Shown: positions 6,167 to 13,252 of the stretch, piece after piece
Layout: the number at the start of each line of letters is the position of its first letter
Position numbering within the stretch: position 1 is the first letter of the stretch
Assembly: GCA_030836705.1 (NCBI GenBank)
Contig: JAUPLZ010000166.1
Coordinates: forward strand, 1-13,600
Origin: Campylobacterota bacterium
GTDB lineage: Bacteria; Campylobacterota; Campylobacteria; Campylobacterales; SZUA-545
Direction: 5' to 3'
DNA length: 13,600 nucleotides
Notes under the pieces: generated by a model
Told to the model about the DNA's origin: nothing
What the model saw: only the letters and a program-made list of their open reading frames with translations
The model's database searches: none
Position numbers and translations under genes: made by a program

Positions 6167-8374
6167 TTGAAAAATTTAGAAGAAGTTCTAAAAAACCATA
6201 AACTTAGTTTAGACGACTATAATCATATTAAAAAAATTCTAGGCAAAGAGCCAAATCTGATTGAAATTGGTATTTTTTCGGCAATGTGGAGCGAGCACTG
6301 TAGTTATAAATCAAGCAAGAAATATTTAAACGGTTTTCCGACAAAAGCGCCATGGGTTATTCAAGGACCTGGTGAAAATGCAGGTGTTATTGATGTTGGC
6401 GACGGACTTGCTGCCGTATTTAAGATGGAAAGTCACAACCATCCTAGTTTTATCGAACCCGTTCAAGGAGCAGCAACTGGCGTAGGCGGTATTTTAAGGG
6501 ATATTTTTACAATGGGAGCAAGACCTGTTGCAAATATGAATTCGCTTAGATTTGGCGCGGCTAATGAAGATTCTGAGATGGGTAGACTTCACAGAAGGCT
6601 CGTAAGGGGTGTTGTTGAAGGGATTAGTTTTTATGGAAACTGTATAGGTGTGCCTATGACTGCTGGAGAAACCACATTTGATGAGTGTTATAACGGCAAT
6701 ATTCTAGTAAATGCGTTTAATTTAGGATTGGCACCGGCTGATAAGATTTTTTATGCCAAAAGCGAAGGCGTCGTCAATCCGGTAATTTATGTTGGAAGCA
6801 AAACAGGAAGAGAAGGACTAGGCGGAGCCGTAATGAGCAGTGATAGATTTGGTAGCGAAAGTGAGAGTAAGCGACCGACGGTTCAAGTGGGTGACCCGTT
6901 TATTGAAAAACTTTTAATGGAAGCTTGTCTTGAGCTTTTTAAAACAGATTTTATTGTCGGCATTCAGGATATGGGAGCTGCTGGACTTACGAGTTCTTCA
7001 TTTGAGATGGCAAGTAAAAGCGGAAGCGGCATGAGAATGTATCTTGATAGGGTTCCGGCAAGAGAAGAGGGGATGGTGCCTTATGAGTTTATGCTTTCTG
7101 AATCCCAAGAAAGAATGCTTATTTGTGCAAAAGCCGGCTATGAGCAAGATGTAATAAAGATTTTTAAAAAATATGAGCTTGAAGCAGAGGTTATTGGAGA
7201 GGTTACAAATACAGGCAGAATGGAATTGGTGTGGCATGGAGAAGTTGTTGCGGATCTTCCTATTGCACCAATTACAGATGAAGCGCCTATGTATGATAGA
7301 CCTACAAAAAAACCAGATTATTTGGACAAAATTAAAAATAAAACAATAGATGATTTTGTTGCACCTACATCATCGGAGGCGTTAAAAAAGCTCTTAGCGC
7401 ACCCTGAGGTTTGCGATAAGGCGTGGATTTATGAGCAGTATGACTCTACAATACAGTGCAACTCGGTTACAAGAGTCGGCAAGAGTGATGCTGGGGTGAT
7501 TAGATTAAAAAATAGTAAAAAAGCAATAGCTATGAGTGTGGACTGTAATCCAAGACAGTGTTATGTAGACCCAAAAATTGGCTCAGCAGCGGCAGTGGCA
7601 GAGTCTGGAAGAAATGTGGCAATGAGTGGCGCTAGACCTCTTGCTATTACTGATTGTTTGAATTTTGGAAATCCGGAAAATCCAGAGGTTATGTGGCAGT
7701 TTGCCCAAGCTTGCGAGGGGATAAAAGAGGCGTGTAAAGAGCTTAATACCCCAGTGGTTAGCGGCAATGTTTCGCTCTATAACGAAACAAACGGAAATAG
7801 TGTTTTTCCAACTCCTTCTATTGCAATGGTCGGTGTTCATGATAACAATGAAAATATTCTTACGGCAGAATTCAAAAAAGACGGAAATATAGTTTATTTA
7901 ATCGGCGAAACAGGTTTTGAGTTTGGTGCGAGTTTGTATATGAAGGTTTTTGGAAAGATGGTTGCTGGAACTATGCCTAAGCTTAATTTTTCAAAAGAGT
8001 TAAAGCTTTGGGATTTTGTTATAGAGGCGAACAAAAGAGGGCTGTTGGAATCAGCTCATGATGTAAGCGTCGGTGGTATCGCGGTAGCTCTTGCTAGAAT
8101 GGCTCTTAGGGGCGGACTTGGATTTGAAGGTTTGATGACGGTTGAAGACGAGAGATTGCTTTTTGCAGAGAGCTTATCAAGAGCATTATTTGAAGTTTCT
8201 CCAAATAATGTAAGTGCTTTTGAGAAATATGCAAAAACTCTTGGAGCAAGTTTTCAAAAAATAGGTAAAGTTACAAGCGGTGATTTTGTCCTAAATAGTA
8301 TTAGTATTGATCAAGGTGAGCTTAATAGTATTTATTATGGAAGTTTTGCAAAAATGATGAATAGCGATATATAA
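6167..8374 (+). CDS. purL: Phosphoribosylformylglycinamidine synthase subunit PurL
   Basis: PurL converts FGAR to FGAM in purine synthesis, using ATP and ammonia delivered by PurQ; PurS is the third subunit. The 735-residue length is that of the small PurL type found in bacteria with separate purS and purQ, which are not in this window. Typical blocks are FSAMWSEHCSYKSS (37-50, His44 catalytic), FKMESHNHP (85-93), GAATGVGGILRD, MTAGETTFDECY, GIQDMGAAGLTSSSFEMA, and in the second half AMSVDCNPRQCYVDP and VVSGNVSLYNET. The TTG start at 6167 is supported by AAAGGA (6155-6160), six bases upstream and overlapping the mnmE stop. Position after mnmE matches C. jejuni gene order, so a housekeeping operon reaching here is likely. 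No truncation or missing active-site residue was seen. Confidence 0.97.
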   Translation: MKNLEEVLKNHKLSLDDYNHIKKILGKEPNLIEIGIFSAMWSEHCSYKSSKKYLNGFPTKAPWVIQGPGENAGVIDVGDGLAAVFKMESHNHPSFIEPVQGAATGVGGILRDIFTMGARPVANMNSLRFGAANEDSEMGRLHRRLVRGVVEGISFYGNCIGVPMTAGETTFDECYNGNILVNAFNLGLAPADKIFYAKSEGVVNPVIYVGSKTGREGLGGAVMSSDRFGSESESKRPTVQVGDPFIEKLLMEACLELFKTDFIVGIQDMGAAGLTSSSFEMASKSGSGMRMYLDRVPAREEGMVPYEFMLSESQERMLICAKAGYEQDVIKIFKKYELEAEVIGEVTNTGRMELVWHGEVVADLPIAPITDEAPMYDRPTKKPDYLDKIKNKTIDDFVAPTSSEALKKLLAHPEVCDKAWIYEQYDSTIQCNSVTRVGKSDAGVIRLKNSKKAIAMSVDCNPRQCYVDPKIGSAAAVAESGRNVAMSGARPLAITDCLNFGNPENPEVMWQFAQACEGIKEACKELNTPVVSGNVSLYNETNGNSVFPTPSIAMVGVHDNNENILTAEFKKDGNIVYLIGETGFEFGASLYMKVFGKMVAGTMPKLNFSKELKLWDFVIEANKRGLLESAHDVSVGGIAVALARMALRGGLGFEGLMTVEDERLLFAESLSRALFEVSPNNVSAFEKYAKTLGASFQKIGKVTSGDFVLNSISIDQGELNSIYYGSFAKMMNSDI

Positions 8375-8410
8375 AGTATCGTTTGAATTTAATATATTGG
8401 ATTGGAATTT

Positions 8411-9400
8411 ATGAAAAAAACAACTTTTATTGGGTTGTCAATGATACCGATTTTTTTTATGAGCGGATGTAAAAATTTCCATGACGATATATTAAAAGCT
8501 GATTTAAATCGTTTTGATTATTTGCAAGATACTGGCAGCGTGCAGGGCAGGTATACAAGCGAAGAGTTAACACCGCTTATGAGTGCCGCATATGTTAATG
8601 ATTTTGCATTGGCAAAAGCATTGATAAAAATGCCTGCATTTATAGATATTAACTCTTTGAGTGCAAATAGTGATAGCGCCCTTAGTATAGCAGCCAATAG
8701 AAAAAGTTATGATGTTTTTAAGTACCTTATTCAAGTCGGCGCAAAGCTTGATGAAAAGAGTATTGCCCAGATAGATAAAGACCCTGTTCTTAAAAAAATA
8801 ACCAATGAAAGAGAAGAGTATTTATCGCTTAGTGAAAATAGCAGTTATGAAATATTTATTAGATTTTTTGGCAACTATCCAAATGGTTATTATTCTTCCG
8901 TTGCTTTTGACAAATTTGTACCGGTTTTGCAAGAGAAAATAAAGTTTTTGGAAAATAAAGGCTCTTTTGATGAAATAGATATTTTCATAAAAGAGTTAAA
9001 AAAACTGAAAAAAACCATAAATAGTAAAAATTATACAATCATAAAAAAAGAGCTAAAACCTCTCATTCGCAAACAATACATAGCCCTTACAAACAAAGAA
9101 TTTAAAGAGATATATAAAAACCCGACCATAGAAAAGTTAGAGCAGTTTTTGCATGATACTATTTTTATCGGCGAAACTGTAGAGTTGGGAGAAAAAGCAA
9201 GTCTGTTGATAATTGATTTAATATTAAAAGAGGCTCAATCAGATGTAAAAAGCACGCTTTCTGAAAATCAAAAAGCTAAAAGCCTAAATAGCTTGCAAAG
9301 ACTTATAGAAAAATATGAGAATTCTCAAGAAAAAGAACTAAAAGACCAAGCCGTACTTTTTAAAAAGCTTTATAAAACCATATTGCTAAAATCTTTATAG
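8411..9400 (+). CDS. Putative lipoprotein with two ankyrin-like repeats, function unknown
   Basis: I do not recognise this as a named gene. The 329-residue product starts with a lipoprotein signal peptide: MKK, a hydrophobic stretch, and a lipobox MSGC with Cys20. It should be lipid-anchored in the envelope. Two ankyrin-like units follow, TPLMSAAYVNDFALAKALI (54-72) and SALSIAANRKSYDVFKYLI (89-107). Next comes a segment resembling envelope tetratrico-type repeats, YEIFIRFFGNYPNGYYSSVAF (146-166). The remainder is Lys-rich and helical (170-329). ATG 8411 is chosen over TTG 8402 because it gives a proper MKK signal start; the ribosome binding site is weak (GGA at 8399-8401). It lies 36 bases after purL and nine before the next gene, itself exported, which suggests a two-gene envelope unit. 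Ankyrin-like folds usually bind proteins, so a scaffold or inhibitor role is possible but unproven. Confidence 0.75.
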   Translation: MKKTTFIGLSMIPIFFMSGCKNFHDDILKADLNRFDYLQDTGSVQGRYTSEELTPLMSAAYVNDFALAKALIKMPAFIDINSLSANSDSALSIAANRKSYDVFKYLIQVGAKLDEKSIAQIDKDPVLKKITNEREEYLSLSENSSYEIFIRFFGNYPNGYYSSVAFDKFVPVLQEKIKFLENKGSFDEIDIFIKELKKLKKTINSKNYTIIKKELKPLIRKQYIALTNKEFKEIYKNPTIEKLEQFLHDTIFIGETVELGEKASLLIIDLILKEAQSDVKSTLSENQKAKSLNSLQRLIEKYENSQEKELKDQAVLFKKLYKTILLKSL

Positions 9401-9409
9401 GAAAAAGAG

Positions 9410-10858
9410 ATGTCCACGATAATGAAGTATGTAATATTTGCTATTTTTTCCATTACAACTCTTTTTGGTATTAGCAAAGAAAAAAAAGATTTTTATACCG
9501 ATGCTATTACAAATTTTTATGCAATAGAGCCTAGCGAGATTTTATACCCAGAGGTGCTATCAAATATCAAGCTAATAACTATTCCTGCTACTAAAATAAA
9601 CTTTCCTATAGATTCGGTAAAAAACAAGATAATCGTCTCATTAACCGATAGCGATATTAAGATATATGATTATTCAAATGAGACTTTGCTTCTTGCTCTT
9701 GAGATGAAAGGTAAAAAAGCAGTTGCTATAGAAGAAGAAAAAGTTATTGTTGCTACGGAAAATAATCAGATAAAAATTATAGATGTTTTAAGAGGCAAAA
9801 TAACACATGAGCTTGAAAATAGCAAGTATTCAAAACTTCCTTATTTAACCGTGTATGACGGTAGGGTTTTTGCAGCTTCTTGCGGCGATAAAAATATTAA
9901 AGTTTGGGATCTTTATAGAGGCAGACTTATATATACAATCAAAAGCGATAAAGAAATAAAAGGACTGCTTGCTCAAAACGGAAAGCTAATCGCACTGTCG
10001 GATTATGAATTTTTTAATTTTAGCACATGGGATATTCAAACGCATGCAACTATTAAAGATACAAATGATCTTAATATAACAGAACAAAAGCTGGCTGACA
10101 AATTTTCCCATGATGCTCAAGGAAAAGTTCTTAATTTATATGGTGACGGCAGTGATATGTTTGTTACTAATTCAGATATTTCTACAAAAAAATGGAATAT
10201 GCACACAAAAGAGCTAGTTGCTGAATTGCCGCATGCAAAAGGCGGTTTTGCTTTTAGTGAAACAGATACGGTAGTAATAGATGAAAATAATGAAGTTTTT
10301 ATAAATGATGAGAGATATGCTTTTAAAAACAAAGAAAATATATCAAATTTACTTACTGATGATAAAAAATTTTATGTTGTGTTTAGCGATGAAACTTTTG
10401 TATTGGACTCTGATGTAATGAGTGCAAATAAGATAAAAAACAAGCTAATGAAAGAGTATCAAAAAGAGGAAGAAGCTGTTTTAGAAAGCGATATGGGCTC
10501 AAAAATAAGATTTGCCATAAATAAAGAGATGGTAGCTCCAAATGAAATAGAGATAGAGGATTATTTTAAATATAAAGTTGAAGATATTATAAAAGAGACA
10601 ATGACAAACCCTGCTGTTAAAAAAAAGACAAAAGATGAAATGGTGCAGAAAATAGTTGCTTTTATAAAAGATAACTTTATTAGTGAAAACACTGTTTATT
10701 TGTTGGAGTTTACGGAATTTGATGAAAATACAAAGAAAAATCTATCCCTAGCACTTTCAGAGTTGCTAAAAAATAGATTTTTGACAAAAGAAGAGTATGA
10801 AACCGTAAAAAAAGTTATTAATCACATACCGGCTTTATTTTTCTTTCACAATAGATAA
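9410..10858 (+). CDS. Putative exported WD40-like beta-propeller protein with helical C-terminal domain
   Basis: This 482-residue protein is not one I can name. It has a short N-terminal hydrophobic signal (about residues 5-20, KYVIFAIFSITTLFG), suggesting export to the periplasm. Residues about 55-335 contain six or seven beta-rich units of about 40 residues. They have recurrent endings such as IKIYDYSN (83-90), IKIIDVLRGK (121-130), IKVWDLYRGR (163-172), FSTWDIQTH (204-212) and TKKWNMHTK (259-267), the pattern of WD40/quinoprotein-like propellers. Residues 340-482 are charged and helical, with no match I recognise. The ATG at 9410 is supported by TAGGA at 9398-9402, which includes the upstream stop codon; ATG 9422 is a less likely alternative. 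Nine-base spacing links it to the ankyrin lipoprotein. It ends three bases from a convergent cytochrome gene. Campylobacterota NapL is another exported propeller, but no nap genes are seen here. Confidence 0.72.
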   Translation: MSTIMKYVIFAIFSITTLFGISKEKKDFYTDAITNFYAIEPSEILYPEVLSNIKLITIPATKINFPIDSVKNKIIVSLTDSDIKIYDYSNETLLLALEMKGKKAVAIEEEKVIVATENNQIKIIDVLRGKITHELENSKYSKLPYLTVYDGRVFAASCGDKNIKVWDLYRGRLIYTIKSDKEIKGLLAQNGKLIALSDYEFFNFSTWDIQTHATIKDTNDLNITEQKLADKFSHDAQGKVLNLYGDGSDMFVTNSDISTKKWNMHTKELVAELPHAKGGFAFSETDTVVIDENNEVFINDERYAFKNKENISNLLTDDKKFYVVFSDETFVLDSDVMSANKIKNKLMKEYQKEEEAVLESDMGSKIRFAINKEMVAPNEIEIEDYFKYKVEDIIKETMTNPAVKKKTKDEMVQKIVAFIKDNFISENTVYLLEFTEFDENTKKNLSLALSELLKNRFLTKEEYETVKKVINHIPALFFFHNR

Positions 10859-10861
10859 AAA

Positions 10862-11167
10862 TTACTCGGCTTTAAGTTTTTCTACATACTCGCTTACTTG
10901 TTGCATTTGCTCATCACTAAGCTTTGTAGCTTGCCCGCCCATCATAGCCCCAAAACCGTAAGTATCTCTTGTTCTATCTTTATATTCATGAAGAATTTTT
11001 TTTACCTCTTCAGCTTTCCATCCTGCTATTATTTCACTTACGCCAAGAGATTGCTTTTCTCCGTTTTGACCATGACAAATAGCGCATTTTTTAAATAACT
11101 TTTCACCGTCAGCCACTGCAAAAGTAAAAACTCCAATAGTTGCCACAAGGACAAAACCTCTTTTCAT
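10862..11167 (-). CDS. Small monohaem class I cytochrome c
   Basis: The 101-residue product has a signal peptide (MKRGFVLVATIGVFTFAVA, cleavage probably after Ala19), so it acts in the periplasm. The CAICH haem-binding motif (residues 28-32) follows, and Met75 or Met76 in GFGAMMGGQ is the candidate sixth ligand. The C-terminal helix LSDEQMQQVSEYVEKLK is typical of c553-like electron carriers, which shuttle electrons between respiratory complexes. The start is ATG 11167: on the minus strand GGAG (11177-11174) lies six bases before it. A TTG 12 bases further up would bury that site inside the gene. It has its own good candidate promoter, although the glycosyltransferase gene lies 89 bases upstream in the same direction. 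It converges on the beta-propeller gene with only three bases between stops. The redox partner is unknown. Confidence 0.9.
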   Translation of the reverse strand: MKRGFVLVATIGVFTFAVADGEKLFKKCAICHGQNGEKQSLGVSEIIAGWKAEEVKKILHEYKDRTRDTYGFGAMMGGQATKLSDEQMQQVSEYVEKLKAE

Positions 11168-11189
11168 TTTTTTCTCCAAAATTTAAAAA

Positions 11190-11219
11190 TATATAGCGAC
11201 AATGGGCGGAGAATATCAA
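11190..11219 (-). promoter_or_regulatory. Candidate sigma-70 promoter of the cytochrome c gene
   Basis: On the minus strand, TTGATA (11219-11214) and TATATA (11195-11190) are separated by 18 bases, which resembles -35 and -10 boxes. Transcription would start near 11183, giving a leader of about 16 bases that carries the GGAG ribosome binding site. It lies in the gap after the glycosyltransferase stop. Confidence 0.45.
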
Positions 11220-11256
11220 ATAAATGCTTTAAATACTATCAATAAAAGCTTTTAAT

Positions 11257-12297
11257 TTAGTTTATTTTATTTGAAATTTCTTTGTAGAGATTGTAGTATT
11301 TTCTTGATAGTATTTTTGATGAAAAACCATTTTTAAACTCAAATCCGCTGTTTGAGAGTTTTTTTCTTAGCTCTTTGTTGTTATATAGTAACTCTATTTT
11401 TTCTTTTAGTTCATTTTCGTTTGCCGGATCTATTAAAAGTCCATTTTTATTATTGATAACAATATCCGGAATTCCATCGACATTTGATGCGATTACGGGA
11501 AGTTTAAATCCAAATGCTTCAAGTATGGCAGAGCCAAGTCCTTCTTCTTTTGACGGATAAACAAAAAGATCAAATATTGCATAGTAATCAGCAGTATTTG
11601 TCTTATATCCTTCAAAGATTATATTATCTAGCCCCAAAGCCATTTCTTTTAGCATTTTTTCATCTTTTCCATTGCCCAAAAAAATAAATATAATATCTTT
11701 TTTATCTTGCAGAAGTTTGGCTGCTTTTATTATTAATGATTGGTTTTTATGGTGGTCGCTTAGTGCGCCGATATGCCCTATGACAAACTTTCCTTCAAAT
11801 CTTTTTTTTAAATTTTCTACTTCGTTTTGGCTTGGCTTTAACTCTCTTGCTATGCTTGGTATTATTTCAAATCTTTTTGATGCTGCAAACTCTCTCATTA
11901 CCGAATTGATTTTTTTTGATAATGAGACAATGCAAGCGGCGTTTTTGTATGCTTTTTTTGTTATTGATTTGTCATGCGGCTTATTTGGTATTCTTCTTGT
12001 TATTATGTATGGTATTTTAAAAAGCACATTAGCAAAATATGCAAGATATGTGCTTCTGCCTTCGTGAACATGCAGGATATTAAATTTTTTTAATCTAAAA
12101 GCATTTATAAAAAATGGCTTGCCGATGGACAATATTTTTATATTTTTTTCTTTTGCTTTTTTTTCTAGATCAGAGTTTTTTCTGCATATAAGAGTTTGGT
12201 CTAATTCTTTAAACTCGCTTAACCCTTCAATAAGAGCAAGAGTTTGGTTTTCTCCTCCTCTTATTCCTTTTGCTAGGTTTATGTGCGCAATTTTCAT
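11257..12297 (-). CDS. Glycosyltransferase family 4 (GT-B fold)
   Basis: This 346-residue protein is a complete GT-B-type, retaining GT4 glycosyltransferase. It transfers a sugar from a nucleotide donor, probably to lipopolysaccharide or another surface glycan. The N-terminal acceptor domain starts MKIAHINLAKGIRGGENQ, with the Gly-rich GIRGGE loop near residues 11-16, and has ILHVHEGRS at about 74-82. The donor domain begins around FVIGHIGALSDHHKNQ (171-186). It contains IFIFLGNGKDE (203-213) and FVYPSKEEGLGSAILEAFGFKLPVIAS (245-271), including the E-x7-E motif Glu252/Glu260. DGIPDIV then leads to GLLIDP. It starts six bases after the stop of the SpeE-like gene, with no strong ribosome binding site, so the two are very likely coupled. 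Donor and acceptor cannot be told from sequence. No other glycan genes are in view. Confidence 0.9.
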   Translation of the reverse strand: MKIAHINLAKGIRGGENQTLALIEGLSEFKELDQTLICRKNSDLEKKAKEKNIKILSIGKPFFINAFRLKKFNILHVHEGRSTYLAYFANVLFKIPYIITRRIPNKPHDKSITKKAYKNAACIVSLSKKINSVMREFAASKRFEIIPSIARELKPSQNEVENLKKRFEGKFVIGHIGALSDHHKNQSLIIKAAKLLQDKKDIIFIFLGNGKDEKMLKEMALGLDNIIFEGYKTNTADYYAIFDLFVYPSKEEGLGSAILEAFGFKLPVIASNVDGIPDIVINNKNGLLIDPANENELKEKIELLYNNKELRKKLSNSGFEFKNGFSSKILSRKYYNLYKEISNKIN

Positions 12298-12303
12298 CTA
12301 TTT

Positions 12304-13137
12304 TTATAGCTTCATGGCATCTAATAGGTTTTTAAACTCATCGCTTCCAAGGGCGAAGCTTGCATTATGAATTTCTGAATTATAGTGTTTTAGATTGCAT
12401 AGCATATATATTTTTTGCAGAAAAAAATCAGCTGTTGGATGGAATTTTTTTGATGCATAAATTAGCGTAATACTTCCATGAAGAGAAAGCGGATCGCTAG
12501 CTCTAAAAGGCATGGCATATCTAAAATAACCGCCAATATCTTTTAATCTTTTTTTATGTTTTTCAAGCTCAAAATCAATATTTTCAGCTCTTGAAACAAT
12601 GATTCCGTTTGTGTTAAGTATTCTTGAAATATGTGAGTAAAATTCACTATCAAAAGAGTTTTTTAGAGAATCAATAGTATCGATAAAAATCACATCGTAG
12701 CTCTTATCTTTTGTATTTTTTACAAACTCATATCCGTCTTCAAAAAGAAGCTTGACTTTTTTATCTTCAAGCTTAGAGGCTGTTTTTGGAAAATATTTTT
12801 TTGATATCTCTATAATAGATGGGTCGATTTCAACAACGGTTATATCTTTAATATCGCTATGCTTTAAAAGCTCGTTTACAATAAATCCATTGCCGCCGCC
12901 AATTACTAGAGCATTTTTTACATCGGGATTTGTGCATACAGCAGAATTGACAGCTGTTTCGTAATATCTGTGTGAAAATTTTGATGATATGCTTGGAATG
13001 CCATCAAGAGTCATAACGGTTTCAAAAAAATTATTTTTAATTATTTTTATATTTTGAAAATCGCTGTCTAACTCCTCTAATAGCTGAGAATTTTTGATTG
13101 TTTTTGTGAAAATATTATTAGTCTCTTCAATATTCAT
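12304..13137 (-). CDS. speE: Spermidine synthase (SpeE)-like polyamine aminopropyltransferase, Campylobacterota type
   Basis: SpeE transfers an aminopropyl group from decarboxylated S-adenosylmethionine to putrescine. The 277-residue protein has the methyltransferase-like fold: ALVIGGGNGF (76-85), VVEIDPSIIEISKKYFP (101-117), LFEDGYEFV (131-139) and YDVIFIDTIDS (147-157). Asp153 and Asp156 match the family's catalytic D-x-x-D. Two usual residues differ: the GGGDGG aspartate is Asn83, and the substrate-loop YHE is YYE (58-60). The C-terminal part, GGYFRYAMPF (202-211) and HYNSEIHNASFAL (251-263), resembles the divergent H. pylori SpeE as I recall it. Activity or substrate may therefore be altered. 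ATG 13137 is chosen on position, with a weak GGA ribosome binding site upstream. The gene is first in an operon with the GT4 gene and diverges from purM. Family membership is firm; exact reaction is less so. Confidence 0.82.
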   Translation of the reverse strand: MNIEETNNIFTKTIKNSQLLEELDSDFQNIKIIKNNFFETVMTLDGIPSISSKFSHRYYETAVNSAVCTNPDVKNALVIGGGNGFIVNELLKHSDIKDITVVEIDPSIIEISKKYFPKTASKLEDKKVKLLFEDGYEFVKNTKDKSYDVIFIDTIDSLKNSFDSEFYSHISRILNTNGIIVSRAENIDFELEKHKKRLKDIGGYFRYAMPFRASDPLSLHGSITLIYASKKFHPTADFFLQKIYMLCNLKHYNSEIHNASFALGSDEFKNLLDAMKL

Positions 13138-13161
13138 TATTTATTCCAGTTTTTGCTTAAG

Positions 13162-13167
13162 ATTTTA
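13162..13167 (-). promoter_or_regulatory. Candidate -10 box for the speE-like operon
   Basis: On the minus strand TAAAAT (13167-13162) sits 25-30 bases before the speE-like ATG, within the 115-base divergent gap. An alternative, TGTGATAAA, lies just upstream of it. No convincing -35 was seen. Confidence 0.25.
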
Positions 13168-13215
13168 ATGGGACTTTATCACATTTTTAGTTAAAATCCG
13201 CAAATCAAATGTGTT

Positions 13216-13221
13216 TAAAAT
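13216..13221 (+). promoter_or_regulatory. Candidate -10 box for purM
   Basis: TAAAAT at 13216-13221 is preceded by TGTGTT and ends about 31 bases before the purM ATG. A second TAAAAT is at 13192-13197. The ribosome binding site is AAAGAG at 13241-13246. No PurR-type operator palindrome was recognised in the divergent region. Confidence 0.35.
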
Positions 13222-13252
13222 AAGGCATTTAACAAAATAAAAAGAGTTATAT

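Noticed and set aside
8402..8410. TTG at 8402 as the start of the ankyrin lipoprotein
   Set aside because: ATG 8411 gives a standard lipoprotein signal peptide beginning MKK and needs no extra N-terminal residues.
11168..11179. TTG at 11179 as the start of the cytochrome c gene
   Set aside because: It overlaps the GGAG ribosome binding site, which is well placed for ATG 11167, and MKRGFVLV is a normal signal-peptide start.
11243..11254. Perfect 12-base palindrome TAAAAGCTTTTA after the glycosyltransferase stop
   Set aside because: It has no loop and almost no G/C, so it is a poor terminator, and such A/T palindromes are expected by chance in this composition.
11672..12067. 131-residue open frame on the + strand within the glycosyltransferase gene
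   Set aside because: It lies wholly antisense to a gene with clear GT4 motifs, shows no recognisable domain and has no ribosome binding site; AT-rich complement codons explain it.
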